Made by a program: the position numbers and the translations under genes. The notes beneath the pieces are model-generated. The model was not told where the DNA came from and ran no database searches. It saw only the letters and a program-made list of their open reading frames with translations. A DNA stretch of 64,000 nt, taken from contig NZ_FNAI01000001.1 in NCBI RefSeq assembly GCF_900101875.1, positions 806,001 to 870,000 on the forward strand, read 5' to 3'. Within the stretch, counting starts at the first letter, position 1, and each line of letters starts with the position of its first letter. Origin of the DNA: Mucilaginibacter pineti (GTDB lineage: Bacteria; Bacteroidota; Bacteroidia; Sphingobacteriales; Sphingobacteriaceae). Positions 43,803 through 53,013 of this stretch are shown in pieces.

Positions 43803-45095
43803 ATGATGCAGAACATCATCCTGAAAAGAAATAATAAGCTAATAAACGGCACGGTGAACCTCACGGGTTCAAAAAGTGAATGTAACCGCGCCCTTATAAT
43901 TGAAGCATTAAGCAACGGCAAGGTTAAGGTGGAAAATGTATCTGATGCTGCCGATGCTGTGTTGCTGGCGGGCATTTTAAGATCGCCAGTTGGTAGCGGA
44001 CAGTTAGCAGCAAACACTCTATCTACAGCCGAATGTCCGCAGATAGTAGATATCGGTCCGGCAGGCACAGCTATGCGTTTTTTAACAGCTTATTATGCCA
44101 TACAAGATGATGAGGTAATTTTAACAGGCAGCAAACGCATGAAGGAGCGGCCAATAGGAATATTGGTTGATGCGTTGAAGGTGTTGGGTGCCAATATTGA
44201 ATATGAAGAAAATCAGGGCTATCCCCCTATAAAACTAAAAGGCAGTTTCGAGCAGCATACCAGTAAGATCAGTATTAAAGGAAACATTAGCAGTCAGTAT
44301 ATTACCGCTTTGTTACTTATCGCTGCCCGGCTGCCTTTTGGTTTGGAATTACATATTGAAGGCGAATTAACCTCGCGCCCTTATGTTGAAATGACGTTAG
44401 CGATGTTGCAAAGTGCAAATATACAGCACACCTGGCAGGGCAACGTCATTGCAATATCAAATCAGGAATTTGCGACGACATCATTACACGTTGAACCTGA
44501 TTGGAGCGCAGCCTCCTACTGGTACGCCATTGCCGCATTGGCAGATGAGGCTGAATTATTTTTAACCGGCCTCACTCCCTACAGCCTGCAAGGCGACAGT
44601 GTGATTACTGAGATCATGGCAAACTTTGGCATCACCTCGCAATTTAAAGATGGTGGTGTACATTTACTGAAAGAAGTCAAACCGCTTAGCCGCAAGATCT
44701 TTGATATGAAGGAATGCCCAGATCTGGCGCAAACCGTTATCGTGGTATGCGCGGCTCTTGGTCATGAGGCTACTTTTACCGGCCTGGAAACTTTAAAAAT
44801 TAAAGAAACCGACCGTGTACTGGCTCTGCAAACCGAACTGGCAAAAATGGGCGTTAAACTGATTGAAAAGGGCCAGGTTTATAAACTTGATTGCAGCGAA
44901 AGGTTTATTCCAGAACGCATGTTCATCAATACTTATCATGATCACCGCATGGCTATGGCTTTTGCTCCGCTGGCACTTATTGTACCACAACTGGAGTTTG
45001 AGAATGGCCCCGTGGTTGAAAAATCATACCCCGCTTTCTGGACCGATCTGGAAAAACTTGGGTTTGAGGTTGAGGAAATTGTGGTTGAAGGTTAA
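43803..45095 (+). CDS. aroA: 3-phosphoshikimate 1-carboxyvinyltransferase (EPSP synthase)
   Basis: A 430-residue enzyme joining shikimate 3-phosphate and PEP. Substrate motifs are TGSKSECNRA at about 21-30 and GPAGTAMRFL at about 85-94; the C-terminal domain has LKIKETDRVLALQTELAKMG and HDHRMAMAFA. It lies six bases after the DAHP synthase fusion. Two adjacent ATG codons open the gene; the first is annotated. Confidence 0.95.
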   Translation: MMQNIILKRNNKLINGTVNLTGSKSECNRALIIEALSNGKVKVENVSDAADAVLLAGILRSPVGSGQLAANTLSTAECPQIVDIGPAGTAMRFLTAYYAIQDDEVILTGSKRMKERPIGILVDALKVLGANIEYEENQGYPPIKLKGSFEQHTSKISIKGNISSQYITALLLIAARLPFGLELHIEGELTSRPYVEMTLAMLQSANIQHTWQGNVIAISNQEFATTSLHVEPDWSAASYWYAIAALADEAELFLTGLTPYSLQGDSVITEIMANFGITSQFKDGGVHLLKEVKPLSRKIFDMKECPDLAQTVIVVCAALGHEATFTGLETLKIKETDRVLALQTELAKMGVKLIEKGQVYKLDCSERFIPERMFINTYHDHRMAMAFAPLALIVPQLEFENGPVVEKSYPAFWTDLEKLGFEVEEIVVEG

Positions 45096-45118
45096 ACTGA
45101 AAGGTAAACACATCCAAT

Positions 45119-45200
45119 TTGTCATTGCGAGGAACGAAGCAATCTCACAGGAAAAGTGAACACCTTGCAAATGGGATTGCTTCGTTCCTCGCAATGACAA
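45119..45200. repeat. 82-bp inverted-repeat element upstream of aroC
   Basis: Perfect 26-base arms (45119-45144 and 45175-45200) around a 30-base spacer. The arm core GTCATTGCGAGGAACGAAGC is a motif I recall from dispersed palindromic repeats in many bacterial genomes, Bacteroidota included. No coding capacity. It separates aroA from aroC and could form a long RNA hairpin. Confidence 0.85.
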
Positions 45201-45239
45201 TAATTAACAAAGCATTTTGTGATATTTGAAAAATCTCAA

Positions 45240-45264
45240 ATCTCATATCTAACATCTCATATCT
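45240..45264 (+). repeat. Short tandem repeat in the aroC leader
   Basis: ATCTCATATCT occurs at 45240-45250 and 45254-45264, a 14-base period, with a partial third copy (AAATCTCA) at 45231-45238. It ends six bases before the aroC start. Function unknown. Confidence 0.6.
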
Positions 45265-45270
45265 ACTAAA

Positions 45271-46365
45271 ATGGCAGGCAATTCATTCGGACAACTATTC
45301 AGAATAACCACTTTTGGCGAATCGCATGGCGAAGCTATTGGGGTAATAATTGACGGTTGTCCGGCACAGTTAACGGTTGATTTGGATTATATACAGGGCG
45401 AGCTGGATAAACGCAAGCCTGGTCAATCAAAAATTACTACTCAACGTAAAGAGAGCGATACGGTAAAGATATTATCGGGTGTGTTTGAAGGTAAAACCAC
45501 AGGTACCCCCATTGCAATGTTGATCCCAAATGAAGATCAGCGATCGAAGGATTATACGCATAATGTAGATGTGTTTCGTCCGTCACATGCCGATTTTACT
45601 TATCAAACAAAATATGGCATCCGTGACCACCGTGGTGGCGGTCGTTCATCGGCTCGCGAAACAGCGGCACGTGTTGCCGCAGGTGCCTTGGCCAAACTTT
45701 TACTAAAAACCCAGGGAATTGAAATAGCGGCCCATGTAAGTAGTGTAGGTAAAATAAACGCGCCAAACGTAAGCATCGAAAACATAGAAGATTTTATAGC
45801 CGAACGCGAAAAAAATATCGTTCGCTGTGCCGATCCGGCCACTGCCGAAGAAATGATTGAATTTATAGACAGTGTACGCAAAGATGGTGATACCGTTGGC
45901 GGTAAAGTTAGCTGTTACATCAAAAACTGCCCCGTTGGCCTTGGCGACCCAGTTTTTGATAAACTACATGCCGATTTGGGCAAGGCCATGTTAAGCATTA
46001 ACGCGGTACACGGTTTCGAATTTGGATCTGGCTTTGCAGGCAGCGAAATGCGTGGCTCTGAGCATAACGACATCTTCGTAAAATCTCATTTAGGAGATGT
46101 AAGTACCATCACCAACTTCTCGGGTGGCATACAAGGCGGCATCAGCAATGGCATGCCTATTGAATTTAAAGTAGCCTTTAAACCTGTAGCCACTATCATG
46201 AAAACGCAGGCAACTATAGATAGCCAGGGCAACGATGCCGAAATATCGGGCAAAGGCCGTCATGACCCATGTGTGGTTCCACGCGCTGTACCTATTGTTG
46301 AAGCCATGGCAGCACTTGTACTGGCAGATCATTGGTTGAGGAACAGAAACTCTATTTTAAGGTAA
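45271..46365 (+). CDS. aroC: Chorismate synthase
   Basis: A 364-residue FMN-dependent enzyme that makes chorismate from EPSP, the last shikimate-pathway step. Signatures include [11 protein letters not shown] at about 14-24, [19 protein letters not shown] at about 121-139 and [14 protein letters not shown]. It is bracketed by two inverted-repeat elements and is likely still in the aromatic transcript, unless the first element terminates it. Confidence 0.96.
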   Translation: MAGNSFGQLFRITTFGESHGEAIGVIIDGCPAQLTVDLDYIQGELDKRKPGQSKITTQRKESDTVKILSGVFEGKTTGTPIAMLIPNEDQRSKDYTHNVDVFRPSHADFTYQTKYGIRDHRGGGRSSARETAARVAAGALAKLLLKTQGIEIAAHVSSVGKINAPNVSIENIEDFIAEREKNIVRCADPATAEEMIEFIDSVRKDGDTVGGKVSCYIKNCPVGLGDPVFDKLHADLGKAMLSINAVHGFEFGSGFAGSEMRGSEHNDIFVKSHLGDVSTITNFSGGIQGGISNGMPIEFKVAFKPVATIMKTQATIDSQGNDAEISGKGRHDPCVVPRAVPIVEAMAALVLADHWLRNRNSILR

Positions 46366-46455
46366 AAGGTTAAAGGTTAAAGGCGAAAGGATAAAGGTCA
46401 GGTATGGAAATAATAAAAAACCTTTCACCTTTATCCTTTCGCCTTTAACCTTTCT
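46365..46455. repeat. Inverted-repeat element built of heptanucleotide units
   Basis: Five AAAGGNN heptamers at 46365-46399 face five CCTTTNN heptamers at 46421-46455. The variable dinucleotides pair too, giving a perfect 27-base inverted repeat (46372-46398 with 46427-46453) with a 28-base spacer, 82 bp in total. It begins at the aroC stop and ends 15 bases before the MFS gene. Confidence 0.85.
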
Positions 46456-46470
46456 ATCTATTTTTGCCCA

Positions 46471-47685
46471 ATGCTCATCCAGTTATACAAAAACGCCTAC
46501 CGGGGATTATCCCAAAATAGCTGGTACCTTAGTCTGGTAATGTTTATTAACAGAAGCGGTACTATGGTGGTGCCGTTCATGAGCATATACACCATTCAGC
46601 AGCTGCATTTTACCATTGTACAATCCGGCTTTATCATGGGGTTCTTTGGTATAGGTGCTATATCCGGCTCGTTTATAGGCGGCAAACTAACAGATAAGAT
46701 AGGTTTTTACGATATACAGGTTGGCGCATTGCTCATTGGCGGCCTGTTGTTTATCATTTTAGGTTATCAGCATACGTTCACAAGCGTTGCTATCGGCACA
46801 TTTATTTTGAGCATTTGTAACGAATCATTCCGGCCGGCAAACTCGGCAGCTATCGCCCATTACAGTACCGACGATAATAAAACCCGCTCCTATTCACTAA
46901 ACCGACTGGCTACCAATTTAGGTTGGGCCTTTGGCGGCGGCATTGGAGGACTGCTGGCTTCGTTCAACTATCACTTACTTTTTTGGGTTGACGGCTGTAC
47001 AAATATTTTTGCGGCCTTATTGCTTTTAAGGCTGATGCCACGCTCGCACATTGTAAAATCAGTTAAGGCGATAGCGAAGACTATCACTTCTTCATCGGCT
47101 TATAAAGATAAGGTGTACCTCGTTTTTATTTTCCTTTGTATACTTTTTGCTACCTGTTTTTTCCAGTTTTTTATAATGCAGCCGGTATTTTATAAGTTGC
47201 AATGGCACTTCAATGAGCGGTTTATCGGTTTCCTGATGGCACTTAACGGTTTGCTTATTGTACTTATTGAAATGGTTATCGTTCATAAGCTTGAAGGCAA
47301 AAGGAATCCGCTTACTTATATTTGCATCGGCATCCTTTTAACAGGATTGTGCTTTGCGTTATTAAATCTGCTTCCTCATACTGCGCTAATTGCCATACTA
47401 TTGGTAGTTTTAATTACCCTTGGTGAAATCATAAGCATGCCTTTCACCAATACATTTTGGATCAGTCGCGCTGATAACAGCAACCGTGGTGAGTATGCAG
47501 GCCTTTACAGCATGTCGTGGTCGGCAGCGCAGGTTATTGCTCCACCGCTGGGCAGCCAGGTAATTGCTTACGGCGGTTTTAATATGCTGTGGTGGGTGCT
47601 GAGCGGTGTATGTTTATTTACTGCGGCGGGATTTTATATCTTAAAAAGTGTTACCAACCCGGCGAAAATTGCAATTACTAATTAA
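46471..47685 (+). CDS. MFS transporter
   Basis: A 404-residue inner-membrane transporter with about 12 helices. The MFS motif A-like loop GSFIGGKLTDKIGFYDIQV follows helix 2, and LNRLATNLGWAFGGGIGG lies in helix 5. It resembles drug-efflux or peptide/sugar exporters of the MdtH/YttB type. Substrate unknown. It ends 10 bases before the HAD gene start. Confidence 0.87.
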   Translation: MLIQLYKNAYRGLSQNSWYLSLVMFINRSGTMVVPFMSIYTIQQLHFTIVQSGFIMGFFGIGAISGSFIGGKLTDKIGFYDIQVGALLIGGLLFIILGYQHTFTSVAIGTFILSICNESFRPANSAAIAHYSTDDNKTRSYSLNRLATNLGWAFGGGIGGLLASFNYHLLFWVDGCTNIFAALLLLRLMPRSHIVKSVKAIAKTITSSSAYKDKVYLVFIFLCILFATCFFQFFIMQPVFYKLQWHFNERFIGFLMALNGLLIVLIEMVIVHKLEGKRNPLTYICIGILLTGLCFALLNLLPHTALIAILLVVLITLGEIISMPFTNTFWISRADNSNRGEYAGLYSMSWSAAQVIAPPLGSQVIAYGGFNMLWWVLSGVCLFTAAGFYILKSVTNPAKIAITN

Positions 47686-47695
47686 TTTATCTACC

Positions 47696-48322
47696 ATGAA
47701 AAAAGCTATAATATTAGACCTCGATAATACCATATACCCGGTAAGTTCCATCTCCAGCGACTTGTTTGCAAAAGTGTTTGAGTTTATAGATTCCTTAGCC
47801 GACGAATTAGGATTTGATACGGTAGCCAGTGTAAAAGATGAAATGACCAGGAGGCCGTACCAGCATGTTGCCGATCAATACAATTTCAGCGAAGCTGCTA
47901 AAAATAAGGGTGCTGATATATTAAAGAATCTGGAGTACGATAAACCAATGCAGCCCTTTGGCGACTACAAACACATTAGCGACACCCAAATTGAAAAGTA
48001 CCTGGTTACCACCGGCTTTACCAAATTACAGTGGAGTAAAGTAAGGCTTCTGGGCATCGAAGCAGATTTTAAAGCGATATATATTGTAGATCCGGAGAAA
48101 TCCAAAGCTACCAAGAAGGACATTTTTGCACACATTATGAATGAGAATGCTTACACGCCTGCTGACCTGTTGATTATTGGCGACGACCCGGAATCTGAAA
48201 TAAAAGCGGCTACAGCACTTGGCATCGATACCTTTTTATTTGATCCAGAGGGCAAACATATCGGCGCAAAGGTGACACATTCGTCCCCGTCACTTAAAGA
48301 TGCAGTGATTCTATTTACTTAG
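47696..48322 (+). CDS. HAD-superfamily hydrolase
   Basis: A 208-residue phosphatase-like protein. The nucleophile motif DLDNT is at about residues 8-12; the acidic motif IIGDDPESEIKAATALGI near 160-177 is motif IV. A cap region of mainly helices lies between. The ATG at 47696 was chosen because the earlier ATG at 47648 overlaps the MFS gene and adds a non-conserved tail. The last 12 bases overlap the converging DinB gene. Substrate unknown. Confidence 0.82.
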   Translation: MKKAIILDLDNTIYPVSSISSDLFAKVFEFIDSLADELGFDTVASVKDEMTRRPYQHVADQYNFSEAAKNKGADILKNLEYDKPMQPFGDYKHISDTQIEKYLVTTGFTKLQWSKVRLLGIEADFKAIYIVDPEKSKATKKDIFAHIMNENAYTPADLLIIGDDPESEIKAATALGIDTFLFDPEGKHIGAKVTHSSPSLKDAVILFT

Positions 48323-48841
48323 AGTCGAAGCTTCATTTTTTAAAACATTCACAGTAACCAGTAATTGCCCCAAATGGCGCATAGTATGTTCTGCAGAATG
48401 TACATATAAGCCAATAACAGTTGACGGCAATTGCGCCCTGCCTACTCCTCTTACTTGAGTTAATACCATTTCGTTTGTTTGAGAAAGTTGGTTTATCGCT
48501 TTATCAACTTCAAGATTAAACTGACTAACCAGATAGCGGGTAGTTGTATGATAAACGGGCTTGCCCTCTGCAGATAAATAGTTAAGTTGCTGTTCGCTTA
48601 ACCCATCACCTTTGGCATAAGTAAACAAGCGGTTTAATACCCCCGTAAGATGCTGCAGATGAAACCCGGGCGATGCCATGCCGGCAACCTTTTGCCACAA
48701 CAACACATCCGGGAAATCTTTCATTAGCAAATTCAATTCATCACGGGCCTGTAACAGTGCATGGGCTACAGGTTGCAACAAGGCTGGCATATCATTTAAC
48801 GGGCCGCGCAGCCAAACCTCGGGTAGTTTACCGGCTGCCAT
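48311..48841 (-). CDS. DinB-family protein
   Basis: A 176-residue four-helix-bundle protein of the DinB/YfiT type, with histidines in SPGFHLQHLTGVLNRL, and HSAEHTMRHLGQLL that could hold a metal. In some organisms such proteins act as thiol transferases (bacillithiol-like); the role here is unknown. Its start codon overlaps the GH26 stop codon by one base, so the two are translationally coupled. Its 3' end overlaps the HAD gene in the opposite direction. Confidence 0.75.
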   Translation of the reverse strand: MAAGKLPEVWLRGPLNDMPALLQPVAHALLQARDELNLLMKDFPDVLLWQKVAGMASPGFHLQHLTGVLNRLFTYAKGDGLSEQQLNYLSAEGKPVYHTTTRYLVSQFNLEVDKAINQLSQTNEMVLTQVRGVGRAQLPSTVIGLYVHSAEHTMRHLGQLLVTVNVLKNEASTLSK

Positions 48842-49854
48842 TATTTTTGTTGATTAAGCATGGTTTTAACTTCATCGTGGTTGAGGGTTTGAGGGAGATT
48901 GTAAACCTCTTTTACCCTGTCATGCGTGTTATCTGTCCATAGCCAGCTTGTCCATACCATAAACCAGGTCCATTCGGGCTGTGCTTTCAGTACTTCGGGT
49001 TTGGGGAGTTCGCCGGTTTCGGTAAGGGCTATAGGTTTGCCGTTGGCCAGTTTAAGCAAGGCGTTATAGTCGCTTTGTTCGTAGTCAAAATGATATACAT
49101 CGGCGCCCAAAATGTCCACATAATCAGCTCCGGGATAATAGAGGCTATAATCATAAGCCTCATCAAACGGAATATCCCGTAATCCATTTGCGCCCCATAC
49201 CCATATCAGGTTATTTAAGTGATGATAATTGGTATAGCGGTCATACATCATTTTCCAAAGTTTGGCTATCCCGTTCTCGCCTTTTTTATCTCCCCACCAA
49301 AACCAAACGCCATTCATTTCATGATACGGGCGCCACAAAACAGGTACATGCGCATCCCTAAGCTGCTTTAAATAGTGTGCTTCATAATCTATCTGATCCA
49401 GCCATTTTTTATTTAAGGCTGTGTTAGGCGTAGTTAATGAATCCCATTCGGCGGCGGTTAATTTTCCCTGGATACTTTTTTTCCAATCATAAGGTGGTTT
49501 ATCGGTTGGCCGGCCCTGGTGCCACATTATAGTAACAATATTACCGTCCTGCCATTTTTTTATAGCTTCATTGACCATTTTTTGCCCCAGGTCCTTATCT
49601 CCCCATAACATGAAATCCGAACCCCATATAGCAGGGTATTTACCCGAAATGGCTTTCGCGCTATCTGAAAATATAGTTAAATCGTTGTTATAATTTTGTT
49701 GCCCCGAGAGTATATGCTTCCCTTTTATGTTGTAAAAAAAGGCCAGCAGTTTAACGGCCTCCGGCGATGCATCCTTATTTACGGGTTTAAAACCCTGTGC
49801 CTGCAACGTAAAAGGTAACAACAATAAATGTGTCAATAACAAGAACCGCTTCAT
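48841..49854 (-). CDS. GH26 beta-mannanase-like glycoside hydrolase
   Basis: A 337-residue secreted (beta/alpha)8 enzyme with a signal peptide ending at about residue 20 (LPFTLQAQ). The acid/base Glu is in RPYHEMNG (about 179), and the nucleophile Glu is in ALTETG (about 278), both characteristic of GH26. It probably cleaves beta-1,4-mannans in the periplasm or outside the cell. It is followed directly by the DinB gene. Confidence 0.92.
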   Translation of the reverse strand: MKRFLLLTHLLLLPFTLQAQGFKPVNKDASPEAVKLLAFFYNIKGKHILSGQQNYNNDLTIFSDSAKAISGKYPAIWGSDFMLWGDKDLGQKMVNEAIKKWQDGNIVTIMWHQGRPTDKPPYDWKKSIQGKLTAAEWDSLTTPNTALNKKWLDQIDYEAHYLKQLRDAHVPVLWRPYHEMNGVWFWWGDKKGENGIAKLWKMMYDRYTNYHHLNNLIWVWGANGLRDIPFDEAYDYSLYYPGADYVDILGADVYHFDYEQSDYNALLKLANGKPIALTETGELPKPEVLKAQPEWTWFMVWTSWLWTDNTHDRVKEVYNLPQTLNHDEVKTMLNQQK

Positions 49855-49985
49855 TTTTAATGAAATTTCAATATTATGTTAAAGTAGTATGATGAAATGT
49901 CCGTTTTCAAATTTAATTAAAAACAAACCGTGTTTATGGTATGGCTATTGCTATAAATGTGCCATATTTAACAGTAATTCGAAAC

Positions 49986-51524
49986 ATGACCTTTTTCACT
50001 ATTAAAAAATCCCCGTTACCTCTTCTATTAATTGCATTTATTTTGCCGGTCACGTTCCAAAGCTGTAAGAAAAAGCACTCAGAAATGGCCGATGATCTTT
50101 TTAAGATCACCCAGAATAAGATTTTTAAAGATGTAGATCCCGAATTATACGCTGAAGCATTTAAAAAAGAACTTGCAACTCAAAAAGCAAGCATTGCTAA
50201 TGAACCGGTAATTGAAACATATTATATTGCCAATGACTATCAACCAACTTTTACACTTAATCATTTAGCCAACGGCGACCTCGATGCATTAACCGAGTAC
50301 TATAACAAAGCAAATGAACATGGCCTTGATGCAAACCTCTTTCAACCCGATGCTATTAAAGCACTGGTTGCCAAATTTAAGAGTAAAGACGCTATTAAAT
50401 CTACAGATGAAGCTTATCATAACCTGGCTCAATTAGAGCTACTTACGGCAAGCACTCTTATAAAATATTCAAACGCGCTGCAGTTTGGAATTTTGAACCC
50501 TAAAACTATGTACTCTCGTTACTTTACGGCCACTAAACGTCCCGATAGCACGTCTATGAAGGCCGTATTTGCCGCTAAAAGCATAAAAGAGTACTTAGAT
50601 AGTATTCAACCTAAAAGTCCGCAATACATCGCTTTACAGAAAGCATTAATGAGCGGCGCAGAGCAGCCCGGCTTATCTAAAGAAGAAACAAAACGTTATT
50701 TGATGGTTAACCTGGAGCGTTTACGCTGGAGAAATAAACCTTACGAATCAAAGTATGTATACGTGAACATTCCCGATTTTAAGCTTGACGTAATTGAGGA
50801 TGGAAAATCGGTACTGAACATGAAGGTTTGCGTTGGGCAGGGCCGCAATATGGATAATAAAGAATCGCTTGTTGAGTTTGGCGATACCGCCCGCAACGAC
50901 AAGCCATTTCCGCGCGAAACGCCACAACTGAACAGTTTAATACACAGTGTAGATGTTAACCCGGTTTGGAATATCCCTAATAGCATTGCCACTAAAGAAA
51001 TTATTGTAGAAGCCGCTAACGACAAGTATTACCTCTCCAATAAAAATATAGATGTTTACAAGGATGGTAAAATAGTTGAAGACCCTGAGGATATCGATTG
51101 GTCTACGGTTACTAAGGATAACCTGCAGTATGAGTTCAAACAACGCCCTGGCGAGGATAACTCGTTAGGTAAAATTAAATTCCTGTTTAAAAACAAGAGC
51201 AGTGTTTATCTGCATGATACACCTGCAAAATCTGCCTTCAGAAAGGCGATGCGTGCCGTAAGTCATGGCTGCGTTCGGCTTGGCGACCCGCAGGCGCTGG
51301 CTAAAAACCTGTTTGGTGAGGGTGAGGATTTTGATACCATAAGCAAAGATATGAGCGAGGATAACCCCGAGCCTACCAACATCGGCCTGCCTAAAAAGAC
51401 GCCGATATACATAACTTATGTAACCTGCTGGGCCGATGAAAACGGCACCCTGCAATACAGGCCCGATGTGTATGGATTGGATATTGTGCTTTACGCACAT
51501 CTGCAAAAAATATTAGGAATCTAA
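49986..51524 (+). CDS. L,D-transpeptidase lipoprotein
   Basis: A cell-wall cross-linking enzyme of 512 residues counted from the ATG at 49986, where a lipoprotein signal (LLLIAFILPVTFQSCKKK) begins; a start at 49941 would precede it by 15 residues. The N-terminal part is a scaffold domain (YYNKANEHGLDANLFQP). The YkuD domain contains the catalytic SHGCVRL (Cys at about 429). It forms 3-3 cross-links or attaches proteins to peptidoglycan. It converges on a second L,D-transpeptidase-like gene. Confidence 0.9.
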   Translation: MTFFTIKKSPLPLLLIAFILPVTFQSCKKKHSEMADDLFKITQNKIFKDVDPELYAEAFKKELATQKASIANEPVIETYYIANDYQPTFTLNHLANGDLDALTEYYNKANEHGLDANLFQPDAIKALVAKFKSKDAIKSTDEAYHNLAQLELLTASTLIKYSNALQFGILNPKTMYSRYFTATKRPDSTSMKAVFAAKSIKEYLDSIQPKSPQYIALQKALMSGAEQPGLSKEETKRYLMVNLERLRWRNKPYESKYVYVNIPDFKLDVIEDGKSVLNMKVCVGQGRNMDNKESLVEFGDTARNDKPFPRETPQLNSLIHSVDVNPVWNIPNSIATKEIIVEAANDKYYLSNKNIDVYKDGKIVEDPEDIDWSTVTKDNLQYEFKQRPGEDNSLGKIKFLFKNKSSVYLHDTPAKSAFRKAMRAVSHGCVRLGDPQALAKNLFGEGEDFDTISKDMSEDNPEPTNIGLPKKTPIYITYVTCWADENGTLQYRPDVYGLDIVLYAHLQKILGI

Positions 51525-51531
51525 AAAAACA

Positions 51532-51558
51532 AATGCCCGGCTGGTATTGCCGGGCATT
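51532..51558. terminator. Bidirectional terminator
   Basis: A 10-base GC-rich stem, AATGCCCGGC (51532-51541) with GCCGGGCATT (51549-51558), loop of 7. The A-run on the left gives a U-tract to leftward transcripts. It separates the two converging L,D-transpeptidase genes. Confidence 0.75.
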
Positions 51559-51585
51559 GCAGATTTATAATTGGATAAGGTTGTA

Positions 51586-52371
51586 TCACAGCTTAGCTAT
51601 GTCGAAAGCTGTCGTATCGGCAGCCATTAAATTTAACGGGCCTGTTTCGTCTAAATATTTTGAGGTATAGCTATCATCGTTTCCACTGATAAACAATACT
51701 GTTTTACCCATGATGGTATTGATAACCTGGTTGGCAACTTTAGGTGCCACTGCGGGGCAACCAAAACTGCGGCCTATATGTCCGGTTTGATCTATAGTGC
51801 TCTGTCCTACATAATTGGCTGCGTGAATCACAATACTGCGGTAACGGGCGCTACTGTTAAAGCCCGTATCTAATCCATCCAACCGTAATGAGCGGCCGTG
51901 TTTACCCATGTAAACATCATCAGTTAAATAAAAGCCCAGACTGCTTTCGTGCGAATCATTTTTATCTGAAAATTTATCGGCCATTTCCATACCACTGCCT
52001 TGCCCGTGTGCTACCCAGGTATTTAACAAAAGCTGTTTGCTGAGGATATTGATTATCCACATACGCTTTTCGCGGCTTGATTTCTTGAAATCAACCACGG
52101 TAAGCACACCATTATTTGAAGGTAATTTGTGGGCGAGTACTAAATTAGTATAACCGGTAACTGCTTTTTCAAAAACGTCAAAAGCCAAACCTGACTGCTG
52201 TAAATTAGCCGCCTGGTATAAATTATTCACATACTGGTTAAAAAGTTCTTTTGCTGAAAGGGATGCGTTTACACCACCGTTTGATTTGTTCGCGCCTGAC
52301 GATCTCCAACTTACTATAGTTGCTGAAAAAAATAAGATAGCCAATGTGACACACCAAAGATGTTTCCTCAT
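51586..52371 (-). CDS. YkuD_2-type L,D-transpeptidase-like protein
   Basis: A 261-residue exported protein with an N-terminal hydrophobic segment (WCVTLAILFFSATIVSW). The catalytic-type motif is GHIGRSFGCPAVAP with the Cys, preceded by YRSIVIHAANYV with the His. This matches the YkuD_2 family (murein L,D-transpeptidase catalytic domain family), a relative of L,D-transpeptidases. It converges on the other transpeptidase gene across a terminator. Confidence 0.85.
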   Translation of the reverse strand: MRKHLWCVTLAILFFSATIVSWRSSGANKSNGGVNASLSAKELFNQYVNNLYQAANLQQSGLAFDVFEKAVTGYTNLVLAHKLPSNNGVLTVVDFKKSSREKRMWIINILSKQLLLNTWVAHGQGSGMEMADKFSDKNDSHESSLGFYLTDDVYMGKHGRSLRLDGLDTGFNSSARYRSIVIHAANYVGQSTIDQTGHIGRSFGCPAVAPKVANQVINTIMGKTVLFISGNDDSYTSKYLDETGPLNLMAADTTAFDIAKL

Positions 52372-52526
52372 ACTTGTTTTGAGTTAATTTTAAATCAATT
52401 AGTTTAAAAAAAGCAACAGGTTCAGACTGGAATCGTCCGGATTAGGTTACCGGACAATTACAAATGTATAATTTTTTAATTAACCGCAAGTCATCCGAGT
52501 ATATTTTTTTACTTAAATGAAAATAA

Positions 52527-52949
52527 GTGTTAAATAAAGCAATTATACGAAACAAGGATGGAAAAGGTTATTCTAAAAATGTAAATGATAAAGCATTTAT
52601 TAATAAAGGCTCAAACAATACTTATTATTGCGTTACAGATTCAAGCTTTATGAAGTCAGAAGAAGAAAAGTTAAGGCAGCGACAATTAATGAAAGAGTTC
52701 CAAAGGAAAGAAAAAGAAACATTTATTTCTGGGCTTCCAATGGAAATAACTGGCTTTCTTAATCTTTTTGATGTATTGAATGAAAAACTGGGAATCGAAG
52801 AATGCGATCACACGCTGAGATTTACTGAACAGTTCTTAAGCATCCATCAGTTACCTTTGCAAGAAGTAGTACTATGGCTAAATGAATATGGTGGATATTG
52901 CGATTGCGAAGTTCTTTTCAATATCGAAGAAAAGTTTGAAAATTTATAA
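52527..52949 (+). CDS. DUF2695-family protein
   Basis: A 140-residue cytoplasmic protein from a GTG start; an internal ATG at 52650 would give about 99 residues. The C-terminal part CDHTLRFTEQFL and WLNEYGGYCDCEVLFNIEEK, with its CDCEV block, matches my recollection of DUF2695. The first 40 residues are not family-like, so the shorter start deserves weight. Cysteines in the CDC block may bind a metal; function unknown. Confidence 0.55.
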   Translation: MLNKAIIRNKDGKGYSKNVNDKAFINKGSNNTYYCVTDSSFMKSEEEKLRQRQLMKEFQRKEKETFISGLPMEITGFLNLFDVLNEKLGIEECDHTLRFTEQFLSIHQLPLQEVVLWLNEYGGYCDCEVLFNIEEKFENL

Positions 52950-52964
52950 ATAAATTTTCAAACT
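52933..52964. terminator. Hairpin overlapping the end of the DUF2695 gene
   Basis: A perfect 14-base stem (52933-52946 with 52951-52964) with a 4-base loop. The stop codon is at the loop. AT-rich with no long U-tract; probably ends the rightward transcript. Confidence 0.55.
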
Positions 52965-53013
52965 CACCCTAAAGAATTACCTGTCCCTTATACCAATTAG
53001 CAGTTCGGATAAT

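Noticed and set aside
44863..45159. A 98-codon plus-strand frame overlapping the end of aroA
   Set aside because: Out of frame with aroA, no motif, and it runs into the inverted-repeat element.
45119..46455. A composite transposon carrying aroC between the two inverted-repeat elements
   Set aside because: The two elements have the same length but unrelated sequences, and there is no transposase.
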